DNA of 64,000 nt from JBPRGG01 sp051418075 (GTDB lineage: Bacteria > Bacteroidota > Bacteroidia > Cytophagales > Cyclobacteriaceae): contig JBPRGG010000031.1 of NCBI GenBank assembly GCA_051418075.1, positions 84,661 through 148,660 of the forward strand, written 5' to 3'. Numbering within the stretch: the first letter of the stretch is position 1; the number at the start of each line of letters is the position of its first letter. The notes under the pieces are model-generated. The model searched no databases. It was not told the DNA's origin and was given only the letters and a program-made list of their open reading frames with translations. Below, piece after piece: positions 55,677-63,506 of this stretch. The translations under genes and the position numbers were made by a program.

Positions 55677-56246
55677 ATGCTGGAATTTCTCAGTCAACCC
55701 TGGCCCTGGTACGTAGCAGGCCCTTTAGTCTCTTTAACCATGTTTTCAATGCTCTACTTTGGCAGGAGTTTTGGATTATCGACTACTTTTAGCACCGTAT
55801 GTACCATTGGTGGTGCCGGTAAAATCAATAATTTCTTCAACAATAACTGGAAGAGCCAGATTTGGAACCTGGTGTTTGTGGCAGGTATGGTCATTGGCGG
55901 TTTTATCGCTGCTACCTGGTTGCAGCAGCCGGAGCCAATAAATCTTTCCCCGGATACTATAGCAAAGCTACAGGAATTAGGCATCAAGGATCCAGGAGAA
56001 AGTTATCTTCCCCGGGAGATCTTTAGTTGGCAGGGTTTGTTTACCCTACCTGGCTTTATTCTGCTGGTAGGAGGAGGGTTTTTGGGTGGTTTTGGTGCCC
56101 GTTATGCCGGGGGCTGTACCTCCGGTCATGTCATCAGTGGATTGAGTAACTTGCAATTACCTTCCTTCATTGCTGTTACAGGCTTTTTTATTGGCGGTCT
56201 TCTGGCAACTTACATTGTCTTACCTCTTATTTTACAACTTAAATAA
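55677..56246 (+). CDS. YeeE/YedE-family sulfur-compound transporter, first half
   Basis: This 189-residue integral membrane protein has about five helices. It resembles the first half of YeeE/YedE proteins, which import thiosulfate or related sulfur species. The signature GGFGARYAGGCTSGHVISGL (about residues 140-159), with the conserved cysteine, is near the C-terminus. The second half is encoded by the next gene 8 bp later. In other genomes such split pairs sit with sulfur oxidation or persulfide enzymes; none is seen here. Confidence 0.9.
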   Translation: MLEFLSQPWPWYVAGPLVSLTMFSMLYFGRSFGLSTTFSTVCTIGGAGKINNFFNNNWKSQIWNLVFVAGMVIGGFIAATWLQQPEPINLSPDTIAKLQELGIKDPGESYLPREIFSWQGLFTLPGFILLVGGGFLGGFGARYAGGCTSGHVISGLSNLQLPSFIAVTGFFIGGLLATYIVLPLILQLK

Positions 56247-56254
56247 ATATAATT

Positions 56255-56752
56255 ATGCTATCTAAACAACATCATCCTTCTTCTCCAGTTGTTGTGGAGA
56301 ATCAAACTAAGCGGCCATTTAAAAGGAGGGCTAGCTGGATGAAATATATTAGATTTTTAGCCACAGGCATTTTCTTTGGCATTGTCATGACTAAATCACA
56401 AGTAATCTCCTGGTACCGGGTGTATGAAATGTTTCGCTTCGATTCTTTCCACATTTTTGGTATCATTGGCACTGCTGTTAGTTTGGGTGTATTAGGTGTA
56501 GCCCTAATCAAACGATTTAAGCTTAAATCTTATGACGGGTTGCTTATTTCGTTTGCGCCCAAGGACAGAAGTATTGCCCGGTACCTGGTTGGGGGTGTCA
56601 TTTTTGGTCTGGGATGGTCCATGACCGTAGCCTGTCCTGGTCCCATATACACCCTTTTAGGGAATGGTTTTTCGGTGATTCTGGTGGTATTTGCCAGTGC
56701 ATTGTTAGGGACATTTACCTATGGGATGGTCAGGGACAAACTTCCCCATTGA
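56255..56752 (+). CDS. YeeE/YedE-family partner (second half, DUF6691-like)
   Basis: This 165-residue membrane protein has about four helices after a basic N-terminus. It carries GVIFGLGWSMTVACPGPIYTLLGNG, the counterpart of the cysteine-containing motif in the first subunit. It lies 8 bp after its partner and is followed directly by a strong terminator, so the two genes form a complete unit. Together they would form one two-subunit channel for thiosulfate or a similar sulfur compound. Confidence 0.9.
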   Translation: MLSKQHHPSSPVVVENQTKRPFKRRASWMKYIRFLATGIFFGIVMTKSQVISWYRVYEMFRFDSFHIFGIIGTAVSLGVLGVALIKRFKLKSYDGLLISFAPKDRSIARYLVGGVIFGLGWSMTVACPGPIYTLLGNGFSVILVVFASALLGTFTYGMVRDKLPH

Positions 56753-56760
56753 TGGTTGAT

Positions 56761-56790
56761 AAAGCCCGGATCAATCCGGGTTTACTTTTT
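56761..56790 (+). terminator. Rho-independent terminator after the YeeE pair
   Basis: The hairpin AAAGCCCGGA / TCAA / TCCGGGTTT (56761-56783) has a perfect CCCGGA stem extended by a G-T wobble and A-T pairs, followed by a CTTTTT run. Confidence 0.88.
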
Positions 56791-57142
56791 AAAAGCAAAA
56801 CCTAAGTTTGCTGCCCTATTTTATCGCAAGTGTTTTCCACGTGTGCTATATGATCTTCAAATTAAGCATTATCATCCATTAATTTATGATCCTGGAAAGC
56901 ATTTATTCATATCTACTGCAGTAATTGAATGAGTTTTACCAGACGGATAAATTTAAATTTTCAAAGGGCCATTGATTTGAGTAGTTTTAGTGAAAGGCGC
57001 AAGTGGAAAACACTGACCCCATAAAACGGTAGTTTTGGTGAAGAAGTTTCTTTGATTTTCTAATAATCACAGTCCTCATGTAATCATAAATATCATATTT
57101 CAGACAATTTCAAAGGCGGTCTTTCATCGTCTTCCATCCGGG

Positions 57143-57600
57143 TCAGCGGCCCAAGAATATTATCAGGCTCAATATTTCTTGTCTCAACTGAGTTCTGTTA
57201 TGTTTACTACTCAACGCTGAAATGATTAATTTAATAACATCTTTTTCTCTGTAGGTTAAAAGGTCTTTCGGTTTGGTCAACCTTAAAGTATTAGGATAAT
57301 ATGAAAAGTTTCTTTGGTATAGCGATTGATCACTGTGGCCTTTGGTAATTTGGAAATACCAAGATGAGTGATATTGGTTACAATATTCGCAAAAATGTAA
57401 GTTATCATTTGTGAGTCAAAAAGAATCTGACTGCTTTGTTGTTGCACATGTATTAATTGACCATCCTTTTTAAATGCCCGGTAATAATAGGGCAAAAACA
57501 TGAAGGTATTGAAGACCTGAAAATGGATTTTCAACTTCGATCTGGTGCGCAAGATCTGGATAATGTGGTTGGCTGGCAGGAAACAGAAAAATAGAAAAGT
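57143..57600 (-). pseudogene. Decayed PAS-LuxR-type transcription regulator
   Basis: On the minus strand, an 89-codon frame (57552-57283) reads PYYYRAFKKDGQLIHVQQQ and ILFDSQMITYIFANIVTNITHLG. This is the pattern of Bacteroidota PAS domains joined to a LuxR helix-turn-helix. After a stop and a frame change, 57280-57143 reads LTKPKDLLTYREKDVIKLII, the start of a LuxR HTH (LTxREKDVxKLI), and then breaks down. An upstream piece in another frame reads HYPDLAHQIEVENPF. At least two frame changes and a missing recognition helix make it non-functional. Confidence 0.6.
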
Positions 57601-57911
57601 ATGGCTATCTCCTCGAATTGAAAGTAGTAAATGTTTATTGTGCTAAAATTTCAGTATTGCGGAAATCATATTTCAAGGCGCAGGAGTTACGGCGAGAATT
57701 TCTCTTCAATTTACAAATGAGCAGGAGAGAGCTATCGGCTGGTAAATTTAGTAGCCTCCTGGCGGATAAATGTGTTTGACCATTCATAATCGTCCGGATT
57801 TTGGTCTAAGGTTATAAAAATTAAATTCCAACAATTCAGGATTTAATAGGTAAATATTTGATATTTTAGCAGCCAATTAATCACCAAAATATCTGAATGT
57901 ACAATTAATTT

Positions 57912-58931
57912 ATGAAGTATTTGAATAAAATAAGTGGTCTTGAACTCAAAAAATTCAAATCATTTTTAGTAGCTGTTTTCTTATTTTCATTATCAAATTC
58001 CTTTGCCCAGGATTTTCCTGAATTCAAAGAAATTTTTAGGCTCAATCAACTTGAGCCGCCACAAGGAAGAGTCAGGGCGGTTTTGGATACTGACACCTAT
58101 AATGAAGTTGATGACCAGTTCGCGCTGGCATATGCTCTATTATCCGAGGAGAAAATTCAATTAGAAGCTGTTTATGCCGCTCCTTTTAACAATTCAAAAA
58201 CAGATGGTCCCGCTGATGGCATGGAAAAGAGCTATCAGGAAATCATAAAAATACTGAAAATGCTGAACAAATCACCTGAAGGGTTTGCCTTTCGGGGCTC
58301 CAGTCAAAATCTGGCTGACATAAAAAATCCTATTCGTAGTGAAGCCGTGTTGGATTTGGTAGATAAAGCCATGAAAAGCTCTCCCGAAGATCCCTTATAT
58401 GTAGTAGCGGTTGGAGGCATTACAAATATTGCCTCTGCCCTATTAATGGAACCAAAAATCATTAAAAATATAGTGGTGGTATGGCTTGGCGGAAGGGGAC
58501 TAAACTCGCCACATCAAAAGGAATTTAACCTCAGGCAGGATATTTTGTCGGTCCAGGTCGTTTTAAATTCAGGAGTTCCGTTTGTGATCTTGCCTACCAG
58601 ACCTGTTGTCTCGCATTTGCATACAACCATACCGGAACTTAAATATCACCTGGAAGGTAAAAATGAATTGTCGGATTATTTGTACGATATCGTGGTGGAA
58701 TATAGCCAGGGCCGGGATGCATATTCGAAAGTTATATGGGACATTTCGGCAATTGCTTGGTTGATAAATCCGGAGTGGGTTCCGACCGATATCGTGCATA
58801 GCCCGATTTTGACTGATCAGGTGACCTACAGCATCGATCATGGAAGGCATTTTATTCGGATGGCCACTTCTGTGAATCGTGATGCAATATTCAGAGATAT
58901 CTTTGAAAAACTAATTGAGAGTGACCAATAA
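57912..58931 (+). CDS. Secreted nucleoside hydrolase-family protein
   Basis: This 339-residue protein of the inosine/uridine-preferring nucleoside hydrolase superfamily cleaves N-glycosidic bonds of nucleosides to ribose and base. The calcium-binding N-terminal motif is in VLDTDTYNEVDDQFALAYAL, where the usual DxDxxxDD has E-V-D-D. VVAVGGITNIASALL and EFNLRQDILSVQVVL are further family blocks. A signal peptide (ending NSFAQ, about residue 33) implies export, with an unusually basic N-region. It is isolated among gene relics. Confidence 0.85.
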   Translation: MKYLNKISGLELKKFKSFLVAVFLFSLSNSFAQDFPEFKEIFRLNQLEPPQGRVRAVLDTDTYNEVDDQFALAYALLSEEKIQLEAVYAAPFNNSKTDGPADGMEKSYQEIIKILKMLNKSPEGFAFRGSSQNLADIKNPIRSEAVLDLVDKAMKSSPEDPLYVVAVGGITNIASALLMEPKIIKNIVVVWLGGRGLNSPHQKEFNLRQDILSVQVVLNSGVPFVILPTRPVVSHLHTTIPELKYHLEGKNELSDYLYDIVVEYSQGRDAYSKVIWDISAIAWLINPEWVPTDIVHSPILTDQVTYSIDHGRHFIRMATSVNRDAIFRDIFEKLIESDQ

Positions 58932-59861
58932 ATAAATGCATTGAAATGACCCAGAAGCGGAAGCTGGTATCAGAGGAGGCAATTCTGATCGTTTGTGTTG
59001 GAATCGAATTTTTCGAACAATATGGACAGGGTCAGGAATATCATGCCATCGAAATAGGTAGAATTGGTGTGGTTTTTTTGATTATGAGGGTTTTCTGCCA
59101 TTTCTCCACACAAACCTGAGTCGATTCGGGAACTGGAATCAGGTTGAGCAGCCAAAGGTTTCGATACAATGCAGTGGCATCTTCTGCCTGCTGATAATAT
59201 TTTAGTTGATGGTAAATTCCTAATTATTAATCTATCTGTTGAGAATATTTATAATGTGCTGTGAGGATCATTCCTTTTAGCAGACCGTTAGGAATTTTCT
59301 GTCGGTTGAAATAATGATTGATGGCATCGGACCTGGTAGGGAAGATTCATGGATTTATTTCATCGATGATTCATATAAGCTTTTAATCTCATTTGCACTT
59401 AAGGTCCGGTCGTAAATGGCAAGGCCTCCGATTCTTCCGTCGAAACCTTCTTCATATTCCGGCACCCCTTCCTGATAAGTTGGCCAGCGGGGATGATCTC
59501 TTTGAGCCACCGTGAAATCTGCACCGGTGGGGCCAGGATACAGACGTGTTTTAGATGATGTAGATTCTTAGACCTAAGGTCGGCTTGTTTGAACAAGCTC
59601 ATGATGTTGTAAGTGAATATGTAGTATGATTATTCGCTATAACAACCTAATTTCCCGCCTTCTTATAAATTTAAGCCCGAATAGCAACTTAATCCAATCA
59701 GTGAACACAGCTGTACATAATAAAATAGTCTCTTTTTATCTGTTATATTGATATTCATTTTTTTGCACCTGGAATTTATATTTTGAAATGGAAAAATGGA
59801 GTAAAGCAAGGGCAGCTGAAGCTCATTAAAAATTAATATCAATCTCTTAAATTGCACGGTG
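58932..59861. other. Degenerate region with gene relics
   Basis: This 930-bp stretch carries the LamG relic at 59355-59571 (minus). Another minus-strand open stretch at about 59040-59225 reads GIYHQLKYYQQAEDATALYR, looks coding-like, and starts after a stop; it has no recognisable family. The rest shows nothing supportable. Confidence 0.5.
59355..59571 (-). pseudogene. Relic of a LamG/concanavalin-like domain protein (C-terminus)
   Basis: The minus strand has about 70 open codons ending FDGRIGGLAIYDRTLSANEI, then KSLYESSMK and a stop. The FDGxIxxLxIYxRxLSxxEIxxLY pattern is the characteristic last strand and helix of LamG-like domains in Bacteroidota surface proteins. Upstream the frame is closed by a stop and no N-terminal part or start is present, so only the tail survives. 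It may once have belonged to a glycan-active enzyme. Confidence 0.65.
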
Positions 59862-60866
59862 TTATGGTGTCGTGAGGTATTCTTTTCCTATTCTTTTTAA
59901 AAGTATCTCCACAGAAGGTAAATCATGAATCTTTGCTACACCGGTACCAGCATATAATGCCAGGTCCAACACATTTCCTGAATTTCCTTCTACGGGACAT
60001 GAGGTGGCATATCTTTCAATTGTATCACCATTAGCCCGGGAAGCAACTACATCTTTTTCACCTGGTCTGTTGCCTGCCGCAGGACATCCTGCGGCTTCCC
60101 ATTGGTAATAGGTATTGTTTTTTATAATACGATGAGGGGCATTGGTCCAGCCTTTATCAAAGCATACTGTCAGTTCAGTACTATTTTCTTCAGCTTTTAC
60201 AAGGACTTTTTTATAAGCATCATGAGCCCTGCTTTCCCTGGTAGCCAGAAACCTGGTGCCCATCACCGCACCGGCGGCTTCCAGTGCTGTGAAGATTTTT
60301 AAATCCATACCAGTGGTGATTCCTCCGGATGCCAACACAGGTACCTCACCAGCAATTTCCAGCACCTGAGCCAGGCCTTCCTTCAGCGGCAGATGCGATT
60401 GTACATGTCCTCCTGCCTCAATTCCCTGGCAAATGAGAAAATCAGGATTTCTTTCCAGGGCCTGCAAGGCATTTCTTTTACTGGTTACCTGTATGCCCAA
60501 TCTGCAGCCGGCAGCTTTTACTTTTGATGTAATTTGTCTATCGGGTATACCAAAGGAAAATTGTACAATGGGTAATCCGGCTTCTAAGGCACTATCCAGA
60601 GACTTAGGTTCAAAGTGAAGCACGTAGTTGAAGAAGTAATTGCCATTGGTAGCCTGGTTCATCAGCTGAGCTTTTCGCTTAGCCTCCTCAGCTGAATTCC
60701 AGGTCATGGCTAACGATCCCATACCCCCGGCCTTGGCTACTGCTATGGCCAAAGCTTCACCTGCGGGTCCCCCGGCAGGTGCCTGAAAAATGGGGTATTT
60801 CAATTCAAATTTGCGCAGTAATTTTTCTACATTGCTTGGTGTTGATTGGCTTGTATCTTTTTGCAT
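59862..60866 (-). CDS. Nitronate monooxygenase / FMN-dependent oxidoreductase
   Basis: This 334-residue flavoprotein of the 2-nitropropane dioxygenase (nitronate monooxygenase) family uses FMN. Family blocks are FQAPAGGPAGEALAIAVAKAGGMGSLAM, ICQGIEAGGHVQSH (the active-site GIEAGGH segment) and VLASGGITTGMDL, with MGTRFLATRES binding the FMN phosphate. It detoxifies alkyl nitronates or acts as an NADH:quinone reductase; which applies here is not clear. It lies downstream of an AraC-gene relic and a palindrome cluster that may contain its promoter. Confidence 0.9.
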   Translation of the reverse strand: MQKDTSQSTPSNVEKLLRKFELKYPIFQAPAGGPAGEALAIAVAKAGGMGSLAMTWNSAEEAKRKAQLMNQATNGNYFFNYVLHFEPKSLDSALEAGLPIVQFSFGIPDRQITSKVKAAGCRLGIQVTSKRNALQALERNPDFLICQGIEAGGHVQSHLPLKEGLAQVLEIAGEVPVLASGGITTGMDLKIFTALEAAGAVMGTRFLATRESRAHDAYKKVLVKAEENSTELTVCFDKGWTNAPHRIIKNNTYYQWEAAGCPAAGNRPGEKDVVASRANGDTIERYATSCPVEGNSGNVLDLALYAGTGVAKIHDLPSVEILLKRIGKEYLTTP

Positions 60867-60964
60867 CGTTCAAAGAATTAGATGAAATTGTAATGATGTT
60901 TTTTATCAAAATTACAGCTCTGAAAAAAGATTTAATTGATGAAAAAGTTCAAATCATATTCACT

Positions 60965-61057
60965 TTAATCATAAGCGGAAATATTCTTGAATTTTTCCGG
61001 GGGAGCGCCATATGTTTTTAAGCTGCGAGTAAAATTGGAGGTGGTGATTTCCCTAAA
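60965..61057 (-). pseudogene. Relic of the 3' end of a second AraC-family gene
   Basis: On the minus strand this reads TTSNFTRSLKTYGAPPEKF followed by KNISAYD and a stop. It closely matches the C-terminus of the intact AraC protein just upstream (ASNFIRCFKKKYGSPPQKF, RNITAYG). Only about 30 codons remain and no start is linked to them. It is probably what is left of a tandem duplicate. Confidence 0.7.
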
Positions 61058-61153
61058 ACTAGTAAGATAATGTACTGATAATCTTGATGTTGCAAAATCT
61101 CAATACAAAAAACCGAATAGCCATTTACCTATTAGCACACAAAGGGAGTTAAA

Positions 61154-61226
61154 AATCACTTATGGATAAGTGATTATATGTATAAATTAAGCTTTTGTAT
61201 AAGTGAAATAATTAATTTAATCACTT
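61154..61226. repeat. Palindrome cluster with ATAAGTGA/TCACTTAT arms
   Basis: AATCACTTAT and ATAAGTGATT flank a GG spacer at 61154-61175 as a perfect inverted repeat. About 25 bp downstream, AAGTGA (61201) and TCACTT (61221) form a looser pair of the same sequence. They lie between the intact AraC gene and its relic. They could be regulator sites or the terminator of the AraC operon; no long T-run follows on the minus strand. Confidence 0.5.
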
Positions 61227-61277
61227 TTTATAAGCGAATCTTTAAAAATTCCTGCTTATCCACAAAAGATATTCCCT

Positions 61278-62183
61278 TTATCCATAAGCTGTGATATTCC
61301 TGAATTTTTGTGGAGGCGAGCCATATTTTTTCTTGAAGCACCGGATAAAATTAGAGGCGGTATCAAATCCGGAGTGAAAAGCAACATCATTGATGTTTTC
61401 TTCAGTTGTCAATAAGCGCATTTTAGCGTAAGCCAGTCGTTGCTCAATCAGCCACTTACCTGGAGTAGTACCAAAAATATGTTTGAAGTCTCGTTTAAAA
61501 GTAGATAAGCTGCGGTTACAAAGTCTGGCAAATTCTTCCAAAGAGAGATTGAACAGGTAATTTTCATTCATAGTCTGCTTAAGATTCACATTATCCTCCA
61601 GAACCAGGGAAAGAAAATAATGTGCCAGTTCCGGATTAAGATTACTGGTTAGGATTTGTAAGATTAGTTCTTTGAATTTGATCTTTACCAGGTGTGGAGA
61701 TGGTTCATGCTGTAAAAAGAAGTAACTCATCACCGAATCAAAATAGGATTGTAAAGCGAGATCAACATTGAGTTGTAGAATATGATCGTTATTAACATTG
61801 GCCATATTTTTTGGCCTCATGCCTTGTTTAAACTCGATCACTGTTTCGCGAATAAACTCATCCGGTAAAAAAAATAGTAGTACACACACATCTGTATCCA
61901 AAGAATCAATGACAAAGTGGCCCCCTTTTTTACAATATAAAGCTTCACCACGACTCACTTTAAATTCACCTTCAGCAGAAATCCAGGTTTTATGTCCATT
62001 GGCAATATATGCAATATGGCTGTAATGAGACCATATGCCTTTTTTATCAAAACCCGGCAGGCAGCGGTATTCTACGAACAGCAGTTCTTCGCATTCAATT
62101 TTTTTACAAACTGATTGAATACTATGGTCATAAAGATTAATCATTACCAACAAATAAAAGGTCTGAATATCAGAGAGGTACAA
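61278..62183 (-). CDS. AraC-family transcriptional regulator
   Basis: This protein of up to 301 residues has an N-terminal cupin-like sensing half (about 25-130, with KGIWSHYSHIAYIANGHKTW and EALYCKKGGHFVIDS) and a C-terminal pair of helix-turn-helices (about 195-295, with SLEEFARLCNRSLSTFKRDFKHIFGTTPGKWL and VAFHSGFDTASNFIRCFKKKYGSPP in pieces). It is typical of Bacteroidota exsA-like regulators. A second ATG at 62144 (MINLYDHS) is an equally plausible start. It is the last gene of the minus-strand run that begins with two methyltransferases and MerC. The target and signal are unknown. Confidence 0.9.
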   Translation of the reverse strand: MYLSDIQTFYLLVMINLYDHSIQSVCKKIECEELLFVEYRCLPGFDKKGIWSHYSHIAYIANGHKTWISAEGEFKVSRGEALYCKKGGHFVIDSLDTDVCVLLFFLPDEFIRETVIEFKQGMRPKNMANVNNDHILQLNVDLALQSYFDSVMSYFFLQHEPSPHLVKIKFKELILQILTSNLNPELAHYFLSLVLEDNVNLKQTMNENYLFNLSLEEFARLCNRSLSTFKRDFKHIFGTTPGKWLIEQRLAYAKMRLLTTEENINDVAFHSGFDTASNFIRCFKKKYGSPPQKFRNITAYG

Positions 62184-62244
62184 TTGTAAGTAATAAACGA
62201 GGTTTTTTGATTAAGGTTAATTATTATTATCTTGGGCTAAAACA

Positions 62245-62976
62245 CTAAAGGCTTTGTCTTTGTGCCACTATTATATTCATTCCATTCATTTTTTCCTGTA
62301 CCTGTACCTCAAAACTATTATAAACCAATAAGTTTAAAACGATCTGAAGCGATATCCTGATTTTAAAATAGGAACTTACCTGCTGCACCCAATACCCATC
62401 TATCCTCTGATAAAGTAAATCTGTCACCCTGATCCTTTTTTCAAAATATTCCAGGTAGCAGGTCAGTATGCGGTCAGAGTCGCTTTTTACCGGGATAAAA
62501 CGATCAGTATCGGTTAATGCCTGGCTGTAGTCCCGAAAACTCATTATGAATTTTCCTTTTGAATTCAAAACATCCCCAATATCAGCTATAAATTTTGATA
62601 GCTCTTCTTTCGAGTCTAAATGAGCAATAGTATCCCCTCCACAAACAACCAGATCGGGATTTATGTGCTTGTAATTAGCAATATTTCTCATATCTTCATT
62701 TATGGTTGAAATATTCCGATCTCCTTTAATCTGGTTAAGCTCTTCCAGTAAAGTTTGGTTGAAATCTATTGCCAATACCTCAAAACCTGCCTCTGACAAT
62801 GCTAATGATTGTATACCATGCCCGGCCCCTAAATCGATGGCTGTTCCGGAACCATTGGCCACGATATCATGCCTGAGACAAAAATTTAAAAATTCATTTT
62901 TCTTTGGTTGAATATCTCCGATCATCCAGGCATAAAAGTGTCCCAGGTGATTATCATAATGTTGTTTTACTGTCAT
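62245..62976 (-). CDS. Class I SAM-dependent methyltransferase
   Basis: This 243-residue Rossmann-fold methyltransferase binds S-adenosylmethionine through TAIDLGAGHGIQSLAL (motif I, about residues 43-58), with LAIDFN as motif II and DLVVCGGDTIAHL as motif III/IV. The acceptor is not identifiable. It lies 24 bp after the MerC-like gene and 61 bp before the AraC gene on the same strand. Confidence 0.88.
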   Translation of the reverse strand: MTVKQHYDNHLGHFYAWMIGDIQPKKNEFLNFCLRHDIVANGSGTAIDLGAGHGIQSLALSEAGFEVLAIDFNQTLLEELNQIKGDRNISTINEDMRNIANYKHINPDLVVCGGDTIAHLDSKEELSKFIADIGDVLNSKGKFIMSFRDYSQALTDTDRFIPVKSDSDRILTCYLEYFEKRIRVTDLLYQRIDGYWVQQVSSYFKIRISLQIVLNLLVYNSFEVQVQEKMNGMNIIVAQRQSL

Positions 62977-63000
62977 TTGTTTTATTTTTAAAATTAGAAT

Positions 63001-63432
63001 TCAGCTATCTTCTCCGGGCACTGAAAATGATTTAATGTGAATGTGTTTTCGGACATTTAGATGCCGGTAATGTACAAACACCAGCAAGGATCCTCCGGCA
63101 GTACTCAAAAGTAGTTCGTTGGTAAAACTTAAATGATCATGACTCAACAAAAGGGTTAGCAATAGCAGGTTCCCCATAATCATAGCTGCAATTATCGGCT
63201 TTTCCAGGTTTTTTAATGATTTCTTCCAGAACAATGGGAATGTTGATAAAACAGCAACACCACCTAAAACAGGATGTACCAATTCATTATGTATCATAAC
63301 TCCCGGAAGAAACAAGATAATTACCGGTAAGGCCCAGCAATGTACAAAACATAATACAGAGGCTGCAATACCAGTATAATCCGTCCAATGGGATAATGCA
63401 TTTTTTATAATTTTTCCTGAATAAGTTTTCAT
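63001..63432 (-). CDS. MerC-like membrane protein
   Basis: This 143-residue protein has four predicted helices. The first contains ASVLCFVHCWALPVI, the C-x-x-H-C motif characteristic of MerC-type mercury carriers. A His-rich stretch near the end (HYRHLNVRKHIHIKS) may add metal binding. No merA, merR or other mercury gene is next to it, and chromosomal MerC-like proteins in Bacteroidota are often of unknown role. It sits between two methyltransferase genes. Confidence 0.85.
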   Translation of the reverse strand: MKTYSGKIIKNALSHWTDYTGIAASVLCFVHCWALPVIILFLPGVMIHNELVHPVLGGVAVLSTFPLFWKKSLKNLEKPIIAAMIMGNLLLLTLLLSHDHLSFTNELLLSTAGGSLLVFVHYRHLNVRKHIHIKSFSVPGEDS

Positions 63433-63456
63433 TGATTATATATTTTTAATTTAAAT

Positions 63457-63490
63457 GAAAAGGCCTCAGTAGGTATACTGGTGCCTTTTC
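63457..63490 (-). terminator. Hairpin after the right-end methyltransferase
   Basis: GAAAAGGC (63457-63464) pairs with GCCTTTTC (63483-63490), and the interior CAGTA/TACTG (63467-63471, 63476-63480) forms a second stem around a GGTA loop, with only a 2-nt internal mismatch. It separates the methyltransferase from merC. The minus-strand flank is A/T-rich, so it is likely a terminator or attenuator. Confidence 0.7.
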
Positions 63491-63506
63491 TAAAATAATT
63501 TTTTGA

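Larger units (their letters stand above)
56753..57911. other. Long non-coding/degenerate region
   Basis: This 1.16-kb stretch contains the terminator at 56761 and a decayed PAS-LuxR regulator gene (about 57143-57600, minus). The remainder, including 57600-57911, shows only short broken frames. No promoter box was convincing. Confidence 0.6.
60867..61277. other. Intergenic region with an AraC relic and palindromes
   Basis: This 411-bp gap between the minus-strand AraC and nitronate monooxygenase genes holds the AraC 3'-end relic (60965-61057) and the palindromic elements at 61154-61226. It presumably also holds the oxidoreductase promoter, which I could not pick out. Confidence 0.6.

Noticed and set aside
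59663..59857. 64-codon minus-strand frame next to the nitronate monooxygenase
   Set aside because: No leader, motif or conserved-looking sequence; probably random.
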